In this document: in pieces, positions 8,848-19,368 of the stretch
Layout: each line of letters starts with the position of its first letter
How positions within the stretch are numbered: the first letter of the stretch is position 1
Origin: an uncultured Clostridia bacterium
GTDB lineage: Bacteria; Bacillota; Clostridia; Christensenellales; Borkfalkiaceae
DNA: 64,000 nucleotides
Direction of reading: 5' to 3'
Assembly (NCBI GenBank): GCA_947623655.1
Contig: CANQHG010000004.1
Coordinates: 38,081 to 102,080, forward strand
Translations under genes and position numbers: made by a program
The notes under the pieces: generated by a model
The model's database searches: none
Told to the model about the DNA's origin: nothing
What the model saw: only the letters and a program-made list of their open reading frames with translations

Positions 8848-10926
8848 ATGAAGAAAACAGGCAAAACAAGAAAAAAACTCACTCCGTTTTTCATCGCGTT
8901 CCTCGCGGTGGCGCTCGTGTTCCTCGCCTTGGGGCTCGGCACGCTCGGTTCGTTCCGTACCACGGGCGACGACTTCGAGCTCAGGGCGCCCGTGACCGAC
9001 GGGAACGGCGAGCGGCAGACCTCCACCGTTGTGTTCCGTCTCGAGTCGAGCGTCTCCGAAACTTATACCGACGCAGAGGGGAAAGAACAGACCCGTAGCG
9101 TCAGTCTTCTTATCGACGACGTGTATCTCTTCGTCAACGCCGTCTACGCCGAGGCGGGCGTTCCCGCGGGCGTATCCGTGCGCCGCAGCTCTTCCTCCGA
9201 CGATTATTTCGGCGGACAGGTGACGGGAAGCGTCGAAAACCTCTTTACGGAGACGCAAAATACGGAAGAGGGGACGGAGCCGCAGGCCGAAGAGACCGAA
9301 GAAGAGTACGGCGGGCTTTACCGTTGGATCAACCCTTTCACGTTCGCGACGAATTGGTCGATCAGCACCTATCGCTATTGGGAACTCTCCGCGACGAGCG
9401 CGAACATGCGTGTGGCGGAAGTCCTCTTCGTCGGGAGACCCAGCGACGCGACAAACGCTTCCAGCGAGAGATATATCGTTCCCGCGAGCGTCGTCTCCGC
9501 AACGCCCGACACGGGCGAGACGGCCGAAGAGGCGAGAGCGAAGGCCGAGGCTCTTCTCGACGCCCAGCCCTCCGAGCTTCCCTCCGAGCCCGTCAGCTCT
9601 TACGATACGTTCACCGAAGCGGAGTTCTATTCTCTTCTCACAGTCACGGAGATGCGCGTCGGAGACCGTTATACCACCGACCTCAACAACCGCGACACCA
9701 GCGTCTATCACGCGGAAAGCGTGTATAACGTGCTCGGCATGGACCTCGTGGCGCTCGGCACGACGATGTTCGGCGTGAGCCCGTTCGGCCTCAGATTTAT
9801 GCCCATGCTCTTCTCGTTTGCCGTTCTCGTGCTCGGCTTCTTCTTTGTGAGAAACCTGTTCAAGAGCGACAGAGCAGGCTTTATCTTCGCGCTTCTGTAT
9901 GCTTTATGCGACTTCTCGTTCTCTCTCGGGCATGTCGGCACGCCGCTCACGGCGGGGCTCTTCTTCCTGTTGCTCGCCGCCTACCTCGTCGACGTCTTCT
10001 ACCGCAAGGGCATGCGGCGGGTCGGCTTTAAGGGCCTTGCGCCTCTCATCTTCGGCGGGCTTGCCTCCGCCGCGGCGATCTGCGTCAACGGGGCGATGCT
10101 CATTCCCGTCGTCGGCGTGTGCGCCCTCTATGTCGCGGCGATGATCCGCCAGCAGAAGGCAAACAGATACTATCTCGATAAGGCGGTCGCGGAGTGCGAA
10201 GCGAAGCCTGCGGCCGAAGACGGCACGAAAGACACGGGGGCCGTTGCCAAGGTCTTGAACGAAAACCGTTATAAGAACCTCTCGGCGGGCTTTGTGTTCC
10301 CCGTGGCGCTCATTCTGGGCACGGTCATCTTCTCGTTGCTCTTCATCCTTCCCGTCTATTATCCCCTCGTCAAGTTCTACGACGATCCCGCTTCTCCCAC
10401 GTCGAACGTGTTCTCGCTCGGCTGGAAGGCGTTTATCGGCGGATTTGTCGGGGTGAACGAGCTTGGGTCCGTTCCCTCGGCATGGAGCGTGTTCCTCACC
10501 CTCTTCAAAGGCACGGGCGAAGCTTACGCCGTTACGGCCGTCGTCATCAACGCGGTCGCCGCGGTGTGCGGTCTCATCGGCCTTGCGTATGCCGTGTATA
10601 AGATCGTAACGATCGCGCGCAACTTCTCCGAACAGGGCAAAGATCTTCGCCGCATCGTGCCGCTTGTGTGCGGGCTCGTGCTCTCGCTCATCGCCGCTGC
10701 ATGCGGCGGCGGAACGCTCGGCTTTATCTTCCTCGCCTATATCTTCTCCTTTATGCTCGCGGCGTACGCGGCAGACGACTGCATGAAGCGCGAGGGAAAA
10801 GCGGGGCTTGCCGCAAAGATCGTGACCATCACGGCGCTCGTTCTTCTGCTCGTATGCTTCGCGCTGTTTGCGATCTTTACTTTCTCGGTACCGTTGCCCG
10901 CAAGCTTTATGGGGAAATTCTTTTAA
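8848..10926 (+). CDS. Multi-TM glycosyltransferase-39/PMT-like membrane protein
   Basis: Polytopic; region FGVSPFGLRFMPMLFSFAVLVLGFFFVRNLF resembles PMT/ArnT-type membrane glycosyltransferases. Confidence 0.6.
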   Translation: MKKTGKTRKKLTPFFIAFLAVALVFLALGLGTLGSFRTTGDDFELRAPVTDGNGERQTSTVVFRLESSVSETYTDAEGKEQTRSVSLLIDDVYLFVNAVYAEAGVPAGVSVRRSSSSDDYFGGQVTGSVENLFTETQNTEEGTEPQAEETEEEYGGLYRWINPFTFATNWSISTYRYWELSATSANMRVAEVLFVGRPSDATNASSERYIVPASVVSATPDTGETAEEARAKAEALLDAQPSELPSEPVSSYDTFTEAEFYSLLTVTEMRVGDRYTTDLNNRDTSVYHAESVYNVLGMDLVALGTTMFGVSPFGLRFMPMLFSFAVLVLGFFFVRNLFKSDRAGFIFALLYALCDFSFSLGHVGTPLTAGLFFLLLAAYLVDVFYRKGMRRVGFKGLAPLIFGGLASAAAICVNGAMLIPVVGVCALYVAAMIRQQKANRYYLDKAVAECEAKPAAEDGTKDTGAVAKVLNENRYKNLSAGFVFPVALILGTVIFSLLFILPVYYPLVKFYDDPASPTSNVFSLGWKAFIGGFVGVNELGSVPSAWSVFLTLFKGTGEAYAVTAVVINAVAAVCGLIGLAYAVYKIVTIARNFSEQGKDLRRIVPLVCGLVLSLIAAACGGGTLGFIFLAYIFSFMLAAYAADDCMKREGKAGLAAKIVTITALVLLLVCFALFAIFTFSVPLPASFMGKFF

Positions 10927-10945
10927 ATATTCATAAGGGGGATCT

Positions 10946-12466
10946 ATGATCGCTAAAATCATTTGCTATGCGCTCAGCGGCCTCGAGGGCGTGCCCGTAG
11001 AGGTCGAAGCGGACGTCAACAAGGGCGTCCCGTCCTACGAAATGGTCGGGCTTCCCGATACGGCCGTGAAAGAAAGCAAGGAAAGGGTCCGTTCCGCCCT
11101 CAAAAACAGCGGACTGCTCTTTCCGATGAACAGAATCACGATCAACTTCGCCCCAGCCGATCTCAAGAAAGAGGGCGCGGCATTCGACCTTGCCATTGCC
11201 GTCAGTCTTCTCAAGGCGAGCGAACAGCTTTTGGGCGCGGACGTAAAGGATATCGTGTTCCTGGGCGAATTGGCTCTCACGGGCGATATCCGTCCCGTTG
11301 CGGGGCTTCTCCCCATTCTCATTTCGGCGAAATCGCACGGATATACGCGCTTTATCATTCCCGCGGCGAACGCGGAAGAGGCGAGATATCTCGGCGGCGC
11401 GGAGATCTATCCCGCATCGTCGCTGTCCGAAGTCGTCGGCCATCTCGTCGGCATGCGGCCGATCCCGCCCCTCGAACTCAAAGAATTTGTTCCCGGCAGG
11501 CATAAAACGGGTACGGCAGACTTAAAGTATGTCAAGGGACAGCCCGTTGCAAGGCGGGCGCTCGAGATCGCCGTCGCCGGCGGACACAATATGCTCATGT
11601 CGGGCCCTCCCGGCACCGGCAAGACCATGCTCGCAAGATGTCTTCCCACCGTCATGCCCGATCTCAGCTTCGAGGAGGCGCTCGAGATCACGAAGATCCA
11701 CTCTGTGGCGGGCGTTCTTGGCGAAGAGGGCATCGTTTCCGAGCGGCCTTTCCGCACCCCGCACCACACGGCGACCACCGTCTCCATGTGCGGCGGCGGG
11801 AACAGGATCGTCCACCCCGGCGAGATCTCTCTCGCCCACGGCGGCGTCCTCTTCCTCGACGAGTTGCCCGAGTACAAGCGCTCCACGCTTGAGGCTCTGC
11901 GCCAGCCCCTCGAGGACGGTTGCATCACCATTTCCCGCGCGGGCGGTTCCTTTACATATCCCGCACGCTTCATGCTCTGCGCGAGCATGAACCCCTGCCC
12001 CTGCGGCAACTACGGCTCCGCGGACAGGGTATGCACCTGTACGCCCGCCGAGATCAGGCGGTACAGGAGAAAGATCTCGGGCCCTCTTCTCGACAGAATC
12101 GATCTGCAAGTGGAAGTGGACAACATCACATACGACGACCTCACGTCTTCCGAAGTCCGCGAGGACTCCGCGGCCGTGCAAAAGCGGGTCAATGAGGCGA
12201 GGCGGATCCAGCGCGTGCGCTTCGAGGGCTCTTCCATTCATACCAATGCCGAAATGGGGGAGAAAGAGATCCAGGAATTCTGCGTTCTCACCCGCGAGGG
12301 AGATAAAATTCTGCGCGACGCGTTCGAGAGAATGGAACTTTCCGCGCGCGCCCGTGCGCGTATCATCAAAGTAGCCCGCACCATTGCCGATCTCGACAGC
12401 AGCGAACAGATCATGCCCAAGCATGTGTTCGAGGCCGTCTCCTACCGTCTGTTCGACAAGGTTTGA
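10946..12466 (+). CDS. comM: YifB/ComM family Mg chelatase-like AAA ATPase
   Basis: GLPDTAVKESKERVRSALKNSG, GPPGTGKTMLARCLPTVMP, FRTPHHTAT, ASMNPCPCGNYG. Confidence 0.95.
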   Translation: MIAKIICYALSGLEGVPVEVEADVNKGVPSYEMVGLPDTAVKESKERVRSALKNSGLLFPMNRITINFAPADLKKEGAAFDLAIAVSLLKASEQLLGADVKDIVFLGELALTGDIRPVAGLLPILISAKSHGYTRFIIPAANAEEARYLGGAEIYPASSLSEVVGHLVGMRPIPPLELKEFVPGRHKTGTADLKYVKGQPVARRALEIAVAGGHNMLMSGPPGTGKTMLARCLPTVMPDLSFEEALEITKIHSVAGVLGEEGIVSERPFRTPHHTATTVSMCGGGNRIVHPGEISLAHGGVLFLDELPEYKRSTLEALRQPLEDGCITISRAGGSFTYPARFMLCASMNPCPCGNYGSADRVCTCTPAEIRRYRRKISGPLLDRIDLQVEVDNITYDDLTSSEVREDSAAVQKRVNEARRIQRVRFEGSSIHTNAEMGEKEIQEFCVLTREGDKILRDAFERMELSARARARIIKVARTIADLDSSEQIMPKHVFEAVSYRLFDKV

Positions 12467-12471
12467 TCGGT

Positions 12472-13476
12472 ATGAACTATACCCCCGAAGAAAAAACGGT
12501 CATCTATGCGGCGGCCGTAAAAGGCATGAACAACCGCGCGGGGCTTGCCGCCGTGCGCGGGGGCGACGCCGTCCGTCACCTCGACGGTGAGGAAGAAAAA
12601 GAAGTTTCCGCCTACACCGCCATGCTCGAAAAACGGGGGATCTTCATCGTTACGTTTCTTTCGGACGACTATCCCGAGAGCTTGCGCAACGCTTCCGACC
12701 CGCCTCTCATTCTCTACGGCGCGGGAAGGCGCGAACTTCTGAAGAGGCGGAAGCTCTGCATCGTCGGTTCCCGCATCACGCCGCCGTGGGCGGAAAAGTT
12801 CGGGAAAACTCTCTCCGCAGAGCTCTCGGAACATTTCACGATCGTGACGGGGCTCGCCGAAGGAGGAGACGCCGCGGCGATCGCGGGCGCTCTTGCGGGC
12901 GGGAACCTCATCTCCGTTCTCCCGTGCGGGATCGACGTCTGTTATCCCGCCGCGCATACGGCGCTGAAAGAAAAAATTCTCGAAAAGGGTCTCATCCTCA
13001 GCGAATATCCGCTCGGGACGGGCACCGCAAAATTCTCTTTCCATGCGAGGAACAGGCTTCTCGCGGGGCTGAGCGAGGGCGTTCTCGTCCTCTCGGCGGG
13101 CGTCAGGAGCGGCGCTCTCATCACGGCGGGCCGCGCCCTCGACTACGGCAGAGACGTGTTCGCGCTTCCCTACAATGCGGGCGTCTCGCAGGGAGCGGGA
13201 TGTAACGCGCTCATCAAGGCGGGAGCATACCTCGTCACCGAAGCGGCCGATATCCTCTCCGTCTACGGCATTGTATCCAAGGAGAAAGAGGAGCCCGAGG
13301 CAGAGGGAGAAGAGGGACGAATTCTGCAATATCTGCGGGAACAGGGCGAAGTACACGTCGCCGCGCTTGCCGAGGCGCTCGGCATGAGAATTTTCGAAGC
13401 GTCCGCCGCGCTGTCGGCGCTCGAGCTCAAAGGACTCGCCGTCAAATCGGGCGGCAACAAATACAGCGCACTATAA
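12472..13476 (+). CDS. dprA: DNA-processing protein DprA
   Basis: LCIVGSRITPPWAEKFG, TGLAEGGDAAAIAGAL, LPCGIDVCYPAAH, FHARNRLLAGLSEGVLVLSAGVRSGALITAGRALDYGRDVFALP. An alternative start exists at 12463. Confidence 0.93.
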   Translation: MNYTPEEKTVIYAAAVKGMNNRAGLAAVRGGDAVRHLDGEEEKEVSAYTAMLEKRGIFIVTFLSDDYPESLRNASDPPLILYGAGRRELLKRRKLCIVGSRITPPWAEKFGKTLSAELSEHFTIVTGLAEGGDAAAIAGALAGGNLISVLPCGIDVCYPAAHTALKEKILEKGLILSEYPLGTGTAKFSFHARNRLLAGLSEGVLVLSAGVRSGALITAGRALDYGRDVFALPYNAGVSQGAGCNALIKAGAYLVTEAADILSVYGIVSKEKEEPEAEGEEGRILQYLREQGEVHVAALAEALGMRIFEASAALSALELKGLAVKSGGNKYSAL

Positions 13477-13489
13477 AACAGGATAATAT

Positions 13490-15691
13490 ATGGATCTGAT
13501 CATCGTAGAATCGCCCAGCAAGGCAAAGACAATTTCAAAGTATCTCAAGGGGAAATACCGTGTGGACGCTTCGGGCGGCCACATCCGCGACTTGCCCCAA
13601 AAAACGCTCGGCGTCGCCGTCGACAAGAATTTCGAGCCCCGCTATGTCACCTCTCCCGGCAAGGAAGAGACGATAAAGCGCCTCACCGAAGAGGCGAAGA
13701 AGGCCGACAGAGTGTATCTGGCTACCGACCCCGACCGTGAGGGCGAAGCCATCTCGTGGCACCTTCAGAGCGTTTTAGGGCTGCCCGAAGAGGGGGAGAA
13801 CCGCATCGAGTTTAACGAAATTTCTCCCCGCGCCGTCGAGAGAGCGCTCAAAAATCCGCGCAAGATCAACTATAGTCTCGTGGACGCCCAGCAGGCAAGG
13901 CGCGTGCTCGACAGGCTCGTCGGCTATAAGCTCTCCCCGCTTCTGAGCAATAAGATACAAAACAAGCTTTCCGCGGGACGGGTACAGTCGGTCGCGCTCC
14001 GTCTTGTCGTCGAACGCGAGCGGGAGATAACGTCGTTCGTGGCAGAGGAATATTGGACAATTTCCTGCGATCTGCAGGATCTTGGCAAGAACCATCCCTC
14101 TTTCCGCGCCGTTCTCGAGAAGCTCAAGGGCAAAAAGCTCAAGATCGCCTGCAAAGAAGAGGCCGACAACGCCTTGGCGGCTCTGGGCGGCGGGGAATAC
14201 GTTGTAGGCTCCGTCAAAAAGACGGTGACGCGTTCGCACGCCCCCGCGCCTTTCACGACTTCTACTCTGCAACAGGACGCTTCCAACAAACTCGGCCTCT
14301 CCGCGCCCGAGACCATGCTCATGGCACAGCACCTCTACGAGGGCATCGACGTCGAGGAAGAGGGGCATATCGCGTTCGTCACCTATATCCGTACCGACTC
14401 CACCCGCGTCTCCGAGGAGGCGCAACAGGCGGCGCGGGAGTATATCGCGGCCAAATACGGCAAGGAATATCTTCCCGAAAAACCCAACATATATGCTTCT
14501 AAAAAGGGCGCGCAGGACGCGCACGAGGCGATCCGTCCCATCGATCTTTCGCGCACGCCCGAAGCCGTGAAAAAGATGCTTGACAAGAAGCACTACAGCG
14601 TTTATAAGCTCATATATGAGCGTTTTATTGCCTCGCAGATGGCGGAAGCGCTATACGACGCCGTGCAGGCGGATATCCTCAACGGGGACTATACGCTCAA
14701 GGCGAGCGGCAAGGCTCTCCGCTTTGCGGGGTTTACCGCCGTGTGGGCGGACGTCAAAACGGAGGGCGAAGAGGAGACCAAGGGACTTCTGCCTCCGCTC
14801 AACGAGGGCGACGGGCTCGAATGCCTCGCGGTCAAACCCGAGCAGAAGTTCACCAAGCCGCCGATCCGCTACACCGACGCTTCTCTCGTCAAGGCGATGG
14901 AAGACAAGGGGATCGGCCGCCCGTCGACATACGCCTCCATCATCTCCGTGCTCAATAAGCGCAAATATGTCGAAAAAGAGGGCAAATACATGAAGCCCAC
15001 CGAGGTCGCCTACCGAATCACGGACATGCTCGTACAGTACTTCCCCGACATCATGGACGTCGGCTTTACGGCGGGTATGGAAGAGCGGCTCGACGAGATC
15101 GAAGACGGCGGCAAGGATTGGCACTCCATCATCGGAGACTTCTATCCCCCCTTTGAAAAACAGCTCCGCCACGCTTCCACCGACGGCGACGTGATGACGG
15201 AGATCAGATGCGAGAAATGCGGCCGTCCCATGGTGAGAAAGACGGGGAAATACGGCACATATCTTGCATGCAGCGGCTATCCCGCTTGTTCCAATATCGT
15301 CAGCGAGACGCAGGACGAAGTGTCCGACACGCCCTGCCCCAAGTGCGGCGCGATGATGGTCGTAAAGAGCGGCAGGTTCGGCAAGTTCCTCGCCTGTCCC
15401 AACTATCCCTCCTGCAGATCCACGTTGCCTTTCGGCGAAAAGAAAGAAGAGGATATTCTGGAAGGCGTCTGTCCCGATTGCGGCAAACCGACAAAGAAGT
15501 TGCGTTCGCGCACGGGAAAACCTTATTACGGTTGCAGCGGCTATCCCGCCTGCAAATTCATGAGCTGGGATATGCCCACGGGCGAAAAGTGTCCGAAGTG
15601 CGGCGCTGCCATCGTCAAATCCGCCCGCGGCGTCGTCAAGTGTTCCGACCGCTCGTGCGGCTACAAAGTGCCGTCGGAGTCGAAAAAATGA
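13490..15691 (+). CDS. topA: DNA topoisomerase I with four C-terminal zinc-ribbon repeats
   Basis: IVESPSKAKTISKYL, YIRTDSTRVS, GIGRPSTYASII; four CxxC...C zinc-ribbon modules. Confidence 0.97.
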   Translation: MDLIIVESPSKAKTISKYLKGKYRVDASGGHIRDLPQKTLGVAVDKNFEPRYVTSPGKEETIKRLTEEAKKADRVYLATDPDREGEAISWHLQSVLGLPEEGENRIEFNEISPRAVERALKNPRKINYSLVDAQQARRVLDRLVGYKLSPLLSNKIQNKLSAGRVQSVALRLVVEREREITSFVAEEYWTISCDLQDLGKNHPSFRAVLEKLKGKKLKIACKEEADNALAALGGGEYVVGSVKKTVTRSHAPAPFTTSTLQQDASNKLGLSAPETMLMAQHLYEGIDVEEEGHIAFVTYIRTDSTRVSEEAQQAAREYIAAKYGKEYLPEKPNIYASKKGAQDAHEAIRPIDLSRTPEAVKKMLDKKHYSVYKLIYERFIASQMAEALYDAVQADILNGDYTLKASGKALRFAGFTAVWADVKTEGEEETKGLLPPLNEGDGLECLAVKPEQKFTKPPIRYTDASLVKAMEDKGIGRPSTYASIISVLNKRKYVEKEGKYMKPTEVAYRITDMLVQYFPDIMDVGFTAGMEERLDEIEDGGKDWHSIIGDFYPPFEKQLRHASTDGDVMTEIRCEKCGRPMVRKTGKYGTYLACSGYPACSNIVSETQDEVSDTPCPKCGAMMVVKSGRFGKFLACPNYPSCRSTLPFGEKKEEDILEGVCPDCGKPTKKLRSRTGKPYYGCSGYPACKFMSWDMPTGEKCPKCGAAIVKSARGVVKCSDRSCGYKVPSESKK

Positions 15692-16983
15692 TACAGATCG
15701 TCGGCGCGGGCCTCGCGGGATGCGAGGCGGCGCACTATCTTGCAAAACAGGGGGCGGAAGTCGAACTTATCGACATGAAGCCCCTCAAATTTTCTCCCGC
15801 CCACACGAGCGAAACGCTGTGCGAACTCGTCTGTTCCAACTCTCTCAAGAGCGACGACGTATACGGCAACGCCTGCGGCCTTTTGAAAGAAGAGATGCGC
15901 GTGCTCGGTTCTATCACCATGGCGGCGGCGGAGAAGGCGCGCGTGCCCGCGGGCGGGGCGCTCGCCGTCGATCGTGACAAGTTCTCTCATCTTGTCACAG
16001 AGACCCTCCGTTCATTCAAAAATGTGCACATATCGTCGAAAATCGTCGAAAAATTGCCCGCGCAGGGGATCGTCGCGACGGGGCCTCTGACGGATATGGG
16101 CCTTGCGGAGAATATCCGTGAGACGTACGGCGGCGGCTTGCACTTTTATGACGCTTCCGCGCCCATCGTCGCGGCGGACAGCATCGACGCGTCATGCACG
16201 TTCACGCAGGACCGCTACGGAAAGGGGACGGGGGACTATATCAACTGCCCGCTCACCAAAGAGGAGTACGAAATTTTTGTGCGGGAACTCGTCGGCGCCG
16301 AGCGGGCGACCCTGCACGACTTTGAAAAAGGGGAGATCTTCGAGGGCTGTATGCCCATCGAAGTCATGGCGGCAAGGGGAAAAGATACGCTCCGCTTCGG
16401 CACTTTCAAGCCCGTCGGCCTTGTCTTGGAAGACGGAACGCGCCCCTATGCCGTGCTCCAACTGAGAAAAGAGAATGCGGCGGGCACGAGCTATAATCTC
16501 GTCGGCTGCCAGACCAATCTCAAGTTCGGCGAGCAGAAGCGGGTATTTTCTCTCATTCCCGCCCTCAAGAACGCGGAATTTTTGCGCTACGGCGTCATGC
16601 ACCGCAACACTTATCTGCAATCGCCCGACATTCTGAACGCAGATTTTTCGGCAAAAAACAACCCCGTGCTCTTTTTTGCGGGGCAGATGACGGGCGTGGA
16701 GGGGTATGTGGAGAGCGCGGCTTCGGGGCTCATGGCGGGCATTCACCTGTGGCGGCGGCTGAACGGGAAGCAGACTTCCGTTCCCTCGGACAAGACGGTC
16801 ATCGGCGCTCTCTCGCGCTATATCGCAACGCCGAACAGAGATTTCCAGCCCATGAATGCCAATTATGGCATTCTCTGCGACGGTTTCGGCAACGTGCGCG
16901 ACAAAAAGGAGAAGCGCCGCCTTCTCGCCGAACGCTCTCTTGAAGAGATCGGCGCCTACGCGGATTCCCTCCGTTCATTCTGA
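15688..16983 (+). CDS. trmFO: Methylenetetrahydrofolate--tRNA-(uracil-5-)-methyltransferase TrmFO
   Basis: MIQIVGAGLAGCEAAHYLAKQGAEVELIDMKPLKFSPAHTSETLCELVCSNSLKSD; ATG overlaps the topA stop. Confidence 0.96.
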   Translation: MIQIVGAGLAGCEAAHYLAKQGAEVELIDMKPLKFSPAHTSETLCELVCSNSLKSDDVYGNACGLLKEEMRVLGSITMAAAEKARVPAGGALAVDRDKFSHLVTETLRSFKNVHISSKIVEKLPAQGIVATGPLTDMGLAENIRETYGGGLHFYDASAPIVAADSIDASCTFTQDRYGKGTGDYINCPLTKEEYEIFVRELVGAERATLHDFEKGEIFEGCMPIEVMAARGKDTLRFGTFKPVGLVLEDGTRPYAVLQLRKENAAGTSYNLVGCQTNLKFGEQKRVFSLIPALKNAEFLRYGVMHRNTYLQSPDILNADFSAKNNPVLFFAGQMTGVEGYVESAASGLMAGIHLWRRLNGKQTSVPSDKTVIGALSRYIATPNRDFQPMNANYGILCDGFGNVRDKKEKRRLLAERSLEEIGAYADSLRSF

Positions 16984-17106
16984 GCGTAACGAAGAATCCC
17001 CTGAACGGAGTCCGTGGGTCTATGAGATCCTTCGCCTACGGCTCAGGATGAGCGTCCCTCGCTCATTCTGAGGGAGCATAGCGACCGAAGAATCCCCTCA
17101 AATGCA
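16969..17106. repeat. Two copies of a dispersed TCATTCTGAG...GAAGAATCcC intergenic repeat; the first overlaps the trmFO stop codon
   Basis: ttcattctgagcgtaacgaagaatcccc and gctcattctgagggagcatagcgaccgaagaatcccctc; related copy at 60781-60815. Confidence 0.85.
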
Positions 17107-17175
17107 GTCCCACCTGTTTTGAAATCTTTCAAACGGGGTAAAAGTAAGTAAAATCTCTTTTTCTACGGAGTAATT

Positions 17176-17709
17176 ATGGAATTTCGAGGAACTACGATCT
17201 GTGCCGTTAAAAAGAACGGCGTCACGGCGATCGCGGGGGACGGACAAGTCACCATGGGCGAGAGCGTTGTATTCAAAAATTCGGCGATCAAAGTCCGCCG
17301 CATCTACGGCGGCAAAGTCATTCTCGGTTTTGCGGGATCCGTCACGGACGCGTTCGCACTCTCCGAACGCTTCGAGGGAATGCTCAATAAATTCGCGGGC
17401 AACCTTATGCGCTCGGCGGTAGAGCTCGCGGATCTTTGGCGGAGCGATAAGATCGGCAGAAAGCTCGACGCGATGATGATCACCGCCGATAAAGACACTC
17501 TGCTCATTCTCTCAGGCACGGGGGAAGTCATCGAGCCCGACGAGGGAATCTGTGCGATCGGTAGCGGGGGCAACTACGCCTTGGCGGCCGCGCGTGCGCT
17601 GGCGCAAAACACCGATTTCTCCGCCGAGGAGATTGCAAAGAAGTCCCTCAAGATCGCGTCCGAGATATGCGTCTATACCAACGACCACATCATTTGCGAA
17701 ACTGTTTGA
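17176..17709 (+). CDS. hslV: ATP-dependent protease subunit HslV
   Basis: [56 protein letters not shown]. Confidence 0.95.
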   Translation: MEFRGTTICAVKKNGVTAIAGDGQVTMGESVVFKNSAIKVRRIYGGKVILGFAGSVTDAFALSERFEGMLNKFAGNLMRSAVELADLWRSDKIGRKLDAMMITADKDTLLILSGTGEVIEPDEGICAIGSGGNYALAAARALAQNTDFSAEEIAKKSLKIASEICVYTNDHIICETV

Positions 17710-17831
17710 GCGCATATCTGCTTCGCAATACGGCGTCATGCTTGCGTTTCCCTTTGGTCACGTACGAATTGGTACGCTCCCTGCAGGGAAGCCGCGCATT
17801 CCTTGTCTTGCTTGCATCTATGCACTCAAAC
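17704..17831. repeat. Palindromic/TIR-flanked intergenic element overlapping the hslV stop codon
   Basis: Ends gtttgagcgcata / tatgcactcaaac are inverted repeats (12/13); internal stems ttccct...agggaa and cgtac-gaattg-gtacg. Confidence 0.7.
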
Positions 17832-17880
17832 TTCGAAGAGACTTTTTGCGCCGATAAGGCATCATCAATAAGGAGTTATT

Positions 17881-19191
17881 ATGGATCTGTCACCCAAACA
17901 AATCGTAAACGAACTGAATAAGCACATTATCGGGCAGGAAGAGGCCAAAAAGGCCGTTGCTATCGCCTTGCGAAACCGCTATCGCCGCGCTCAGCTCTCC
18001 CAAGAACTGCGCGAGGAGATCACCCCTAAAAACATCATTATGAAGGGGCCCACGGGCGTCGGAAAGACGGAGATCGCAAGGCGGCTCGCCAAACTCGTCA
18101 AGGCGCCTTTCGTCAAGGTCGAAGCCACCAAATATACCGAGGTCGGCTATGTCGGCAAAGACGTAGAGGGCATGGTCCGCGATCTTGTGGAATGTGCCTA
18201 TCGGCTTGTCAAGGACGAAAAGGCGGCGGAAGTACGTTTGAAAGCCACAGACGCCGCCGAGAAAAAGATGGTAAAACTTCTCGCCGAGCTCAAGAAGAAC
18301 GATCGCGGCGAGACGGCCCGCGAGGTTTTTGAAGACAATCTTCTCGATTCGCTCAGAAAGGGCGTGTTCGACAGCGTAGTCATCGAGGCGGACGTGCGGG
18401 AGGAGCTCAAGAGCATGGAACTCATGCCGGGCGGCGCCGCCATCAACCTCGGGTCCATTTTCGGCGAAGTGCTCCCCCCCAAGCGCAAGAAGCGCAAACT
18501 CACCGTAAAAGAGGCGATGCAACTCTACATCGCCGAGGAGAGCGAGAAGCTCATCGACGAAGACGCCGTAAAAGAGGAGGCGCTCCGCCGCGCCGAGAAC
18601 GACGGCATCATTTTCATCGACGAGATCGATAAGATCGCCGGCAAGGGCAACACCTCGGGGGCGGACGTCAGCCGCGAGGGCGTGCAGAGAGATATTCTTC
18701 CCATTGTCGAGGGTTCCACCGTCATGACAAAGTACGGCGCGGTCAAAACCGATTATATGCTCTTCATCGCGGCGGGCGCTTTCCATGTCTCCCGCATCGA
18801 GGATCTCATCCCCGAGTTGCAGGGACGTTTCCCCGTATCCGTTGAGCTGAAATCGCTCACAAAGGACGATTTTGTGCAGATATTGACGAATACAGAGCAC
18901 TCTTTGACCCAGCAATACGCGGTACTTCTCGCGGTCGATAACATCGACCTCAAGTTCACGCCCGACGCCATCGAGGCGATCGCGGAGATCTCCGAAGAGA
19001 TCAACCTCACGAGCGAGGACATCGGGGCGAGACGTCTGCACACGGTCATGGAATATCTTCTCGAGGACATTTCGTTCAACGCGGGCGGCGGCGATTATCC
19101 CGTCATTCCCGTCGAGATCAACCGCGCCTATGTTGAAGAGCACCTCAAGAACATGACAAAAGACCGTAATTTGAAAAAATACGTGCTTTAA
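17881..19191 (+). CDS. hslU: ATP-dependent protease ATPase subunit HslU
   Basis: SPKQIVNELNKHIIGQEEAKKAVAIALRNRYRR, GPTGVGKTEIARRLAKL, IIFIDEIDKIAG. Confidence 0.97.
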   Translation: MDLSPKQIVNELNKHIIGQEEAKKAVAIALRNRYRRAQLSQELREEITPKNIIMKGPTGVGKTEIARRLAKLVKAPFVKVEATKYTEVGYVGKDVEGMVRDLVECAYRLVKDEKAAEVRLKATDAAEKKMVKLLAELKKNDRGETAREVFEDNLLDSLRKGVFDSVVIEADVREELKSMELMPGGAAINLGSIFGEVLPPKRKKRKLTVKEAMQLYIAEESEKLIDEDAVKEEALRRAENDGIIFIDEIDKIAGKGNTSGADVSREGVQRDILPIVEGSTVMTKYGAVKTDYMLFIAAGAFHVSRIEDLIPELQGRFPVSVELKSLTKDDFVQILTNTEHSLTQQYAVLLAVDNIDLKFTPDAIEAIAEISEEINLTSEDIGARRLHTVMEYLLEDISFNAGGGDYPVIPVEINRAYVEEHLKNMTKDRNLKKYVL

Positions 19192-19345
19192 TTCGTTGAT
19201 TTCTTTTTAAGGACAAAAAGAAATCAACGAGGGGTCAGGTTGCGTATTTCACAGTCGCTCCGCTGCCACGCTTTCCGTCTTTCATTCGTACAGTAAGGTT
19301 CCCGTAGGGTACCAATAAAGTGCGCTTAGGCGGGGAGACCCCGCC
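19192..19345 (+). repeat. Dispersed structured element A, copy 2 (3' of hslU)
   Basis: Starts directly after the hslU stop: TTCGTTGATTTCTTTTTAAGGACAAAAAGAAATCAACGA-GGGGTCAGG...GTATTTCACAG...TAAGGTTCCCGTAGGGTACC...GTGCGCTTAGGCGGGGAGACCCCGCC; alignable to the reverse complement of 3378-3536. Confidence 0.85.
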
Positions 19346-19368
19346 ACGCGCCACGATTTCGGAATGAT

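Noticed and set aside
15208-15687. N-terminal extension of trmFO
   Set aside because: Alternate-frame reading of the topA zinc-ribbon region; TrmFO homology begins at MIQIVGAGLAGCEAAHYL.
17890-19143. 417-aa minus ORF, and similar long antisense ORFs (19761-21323, 25821-27491, 27687-29300, 61306-63000)
   Set aside because: Antisense shadows of confidently identified conserved genes (hslU, hisS, addA, pnp) in GC-rich DNA, with atypical composition.
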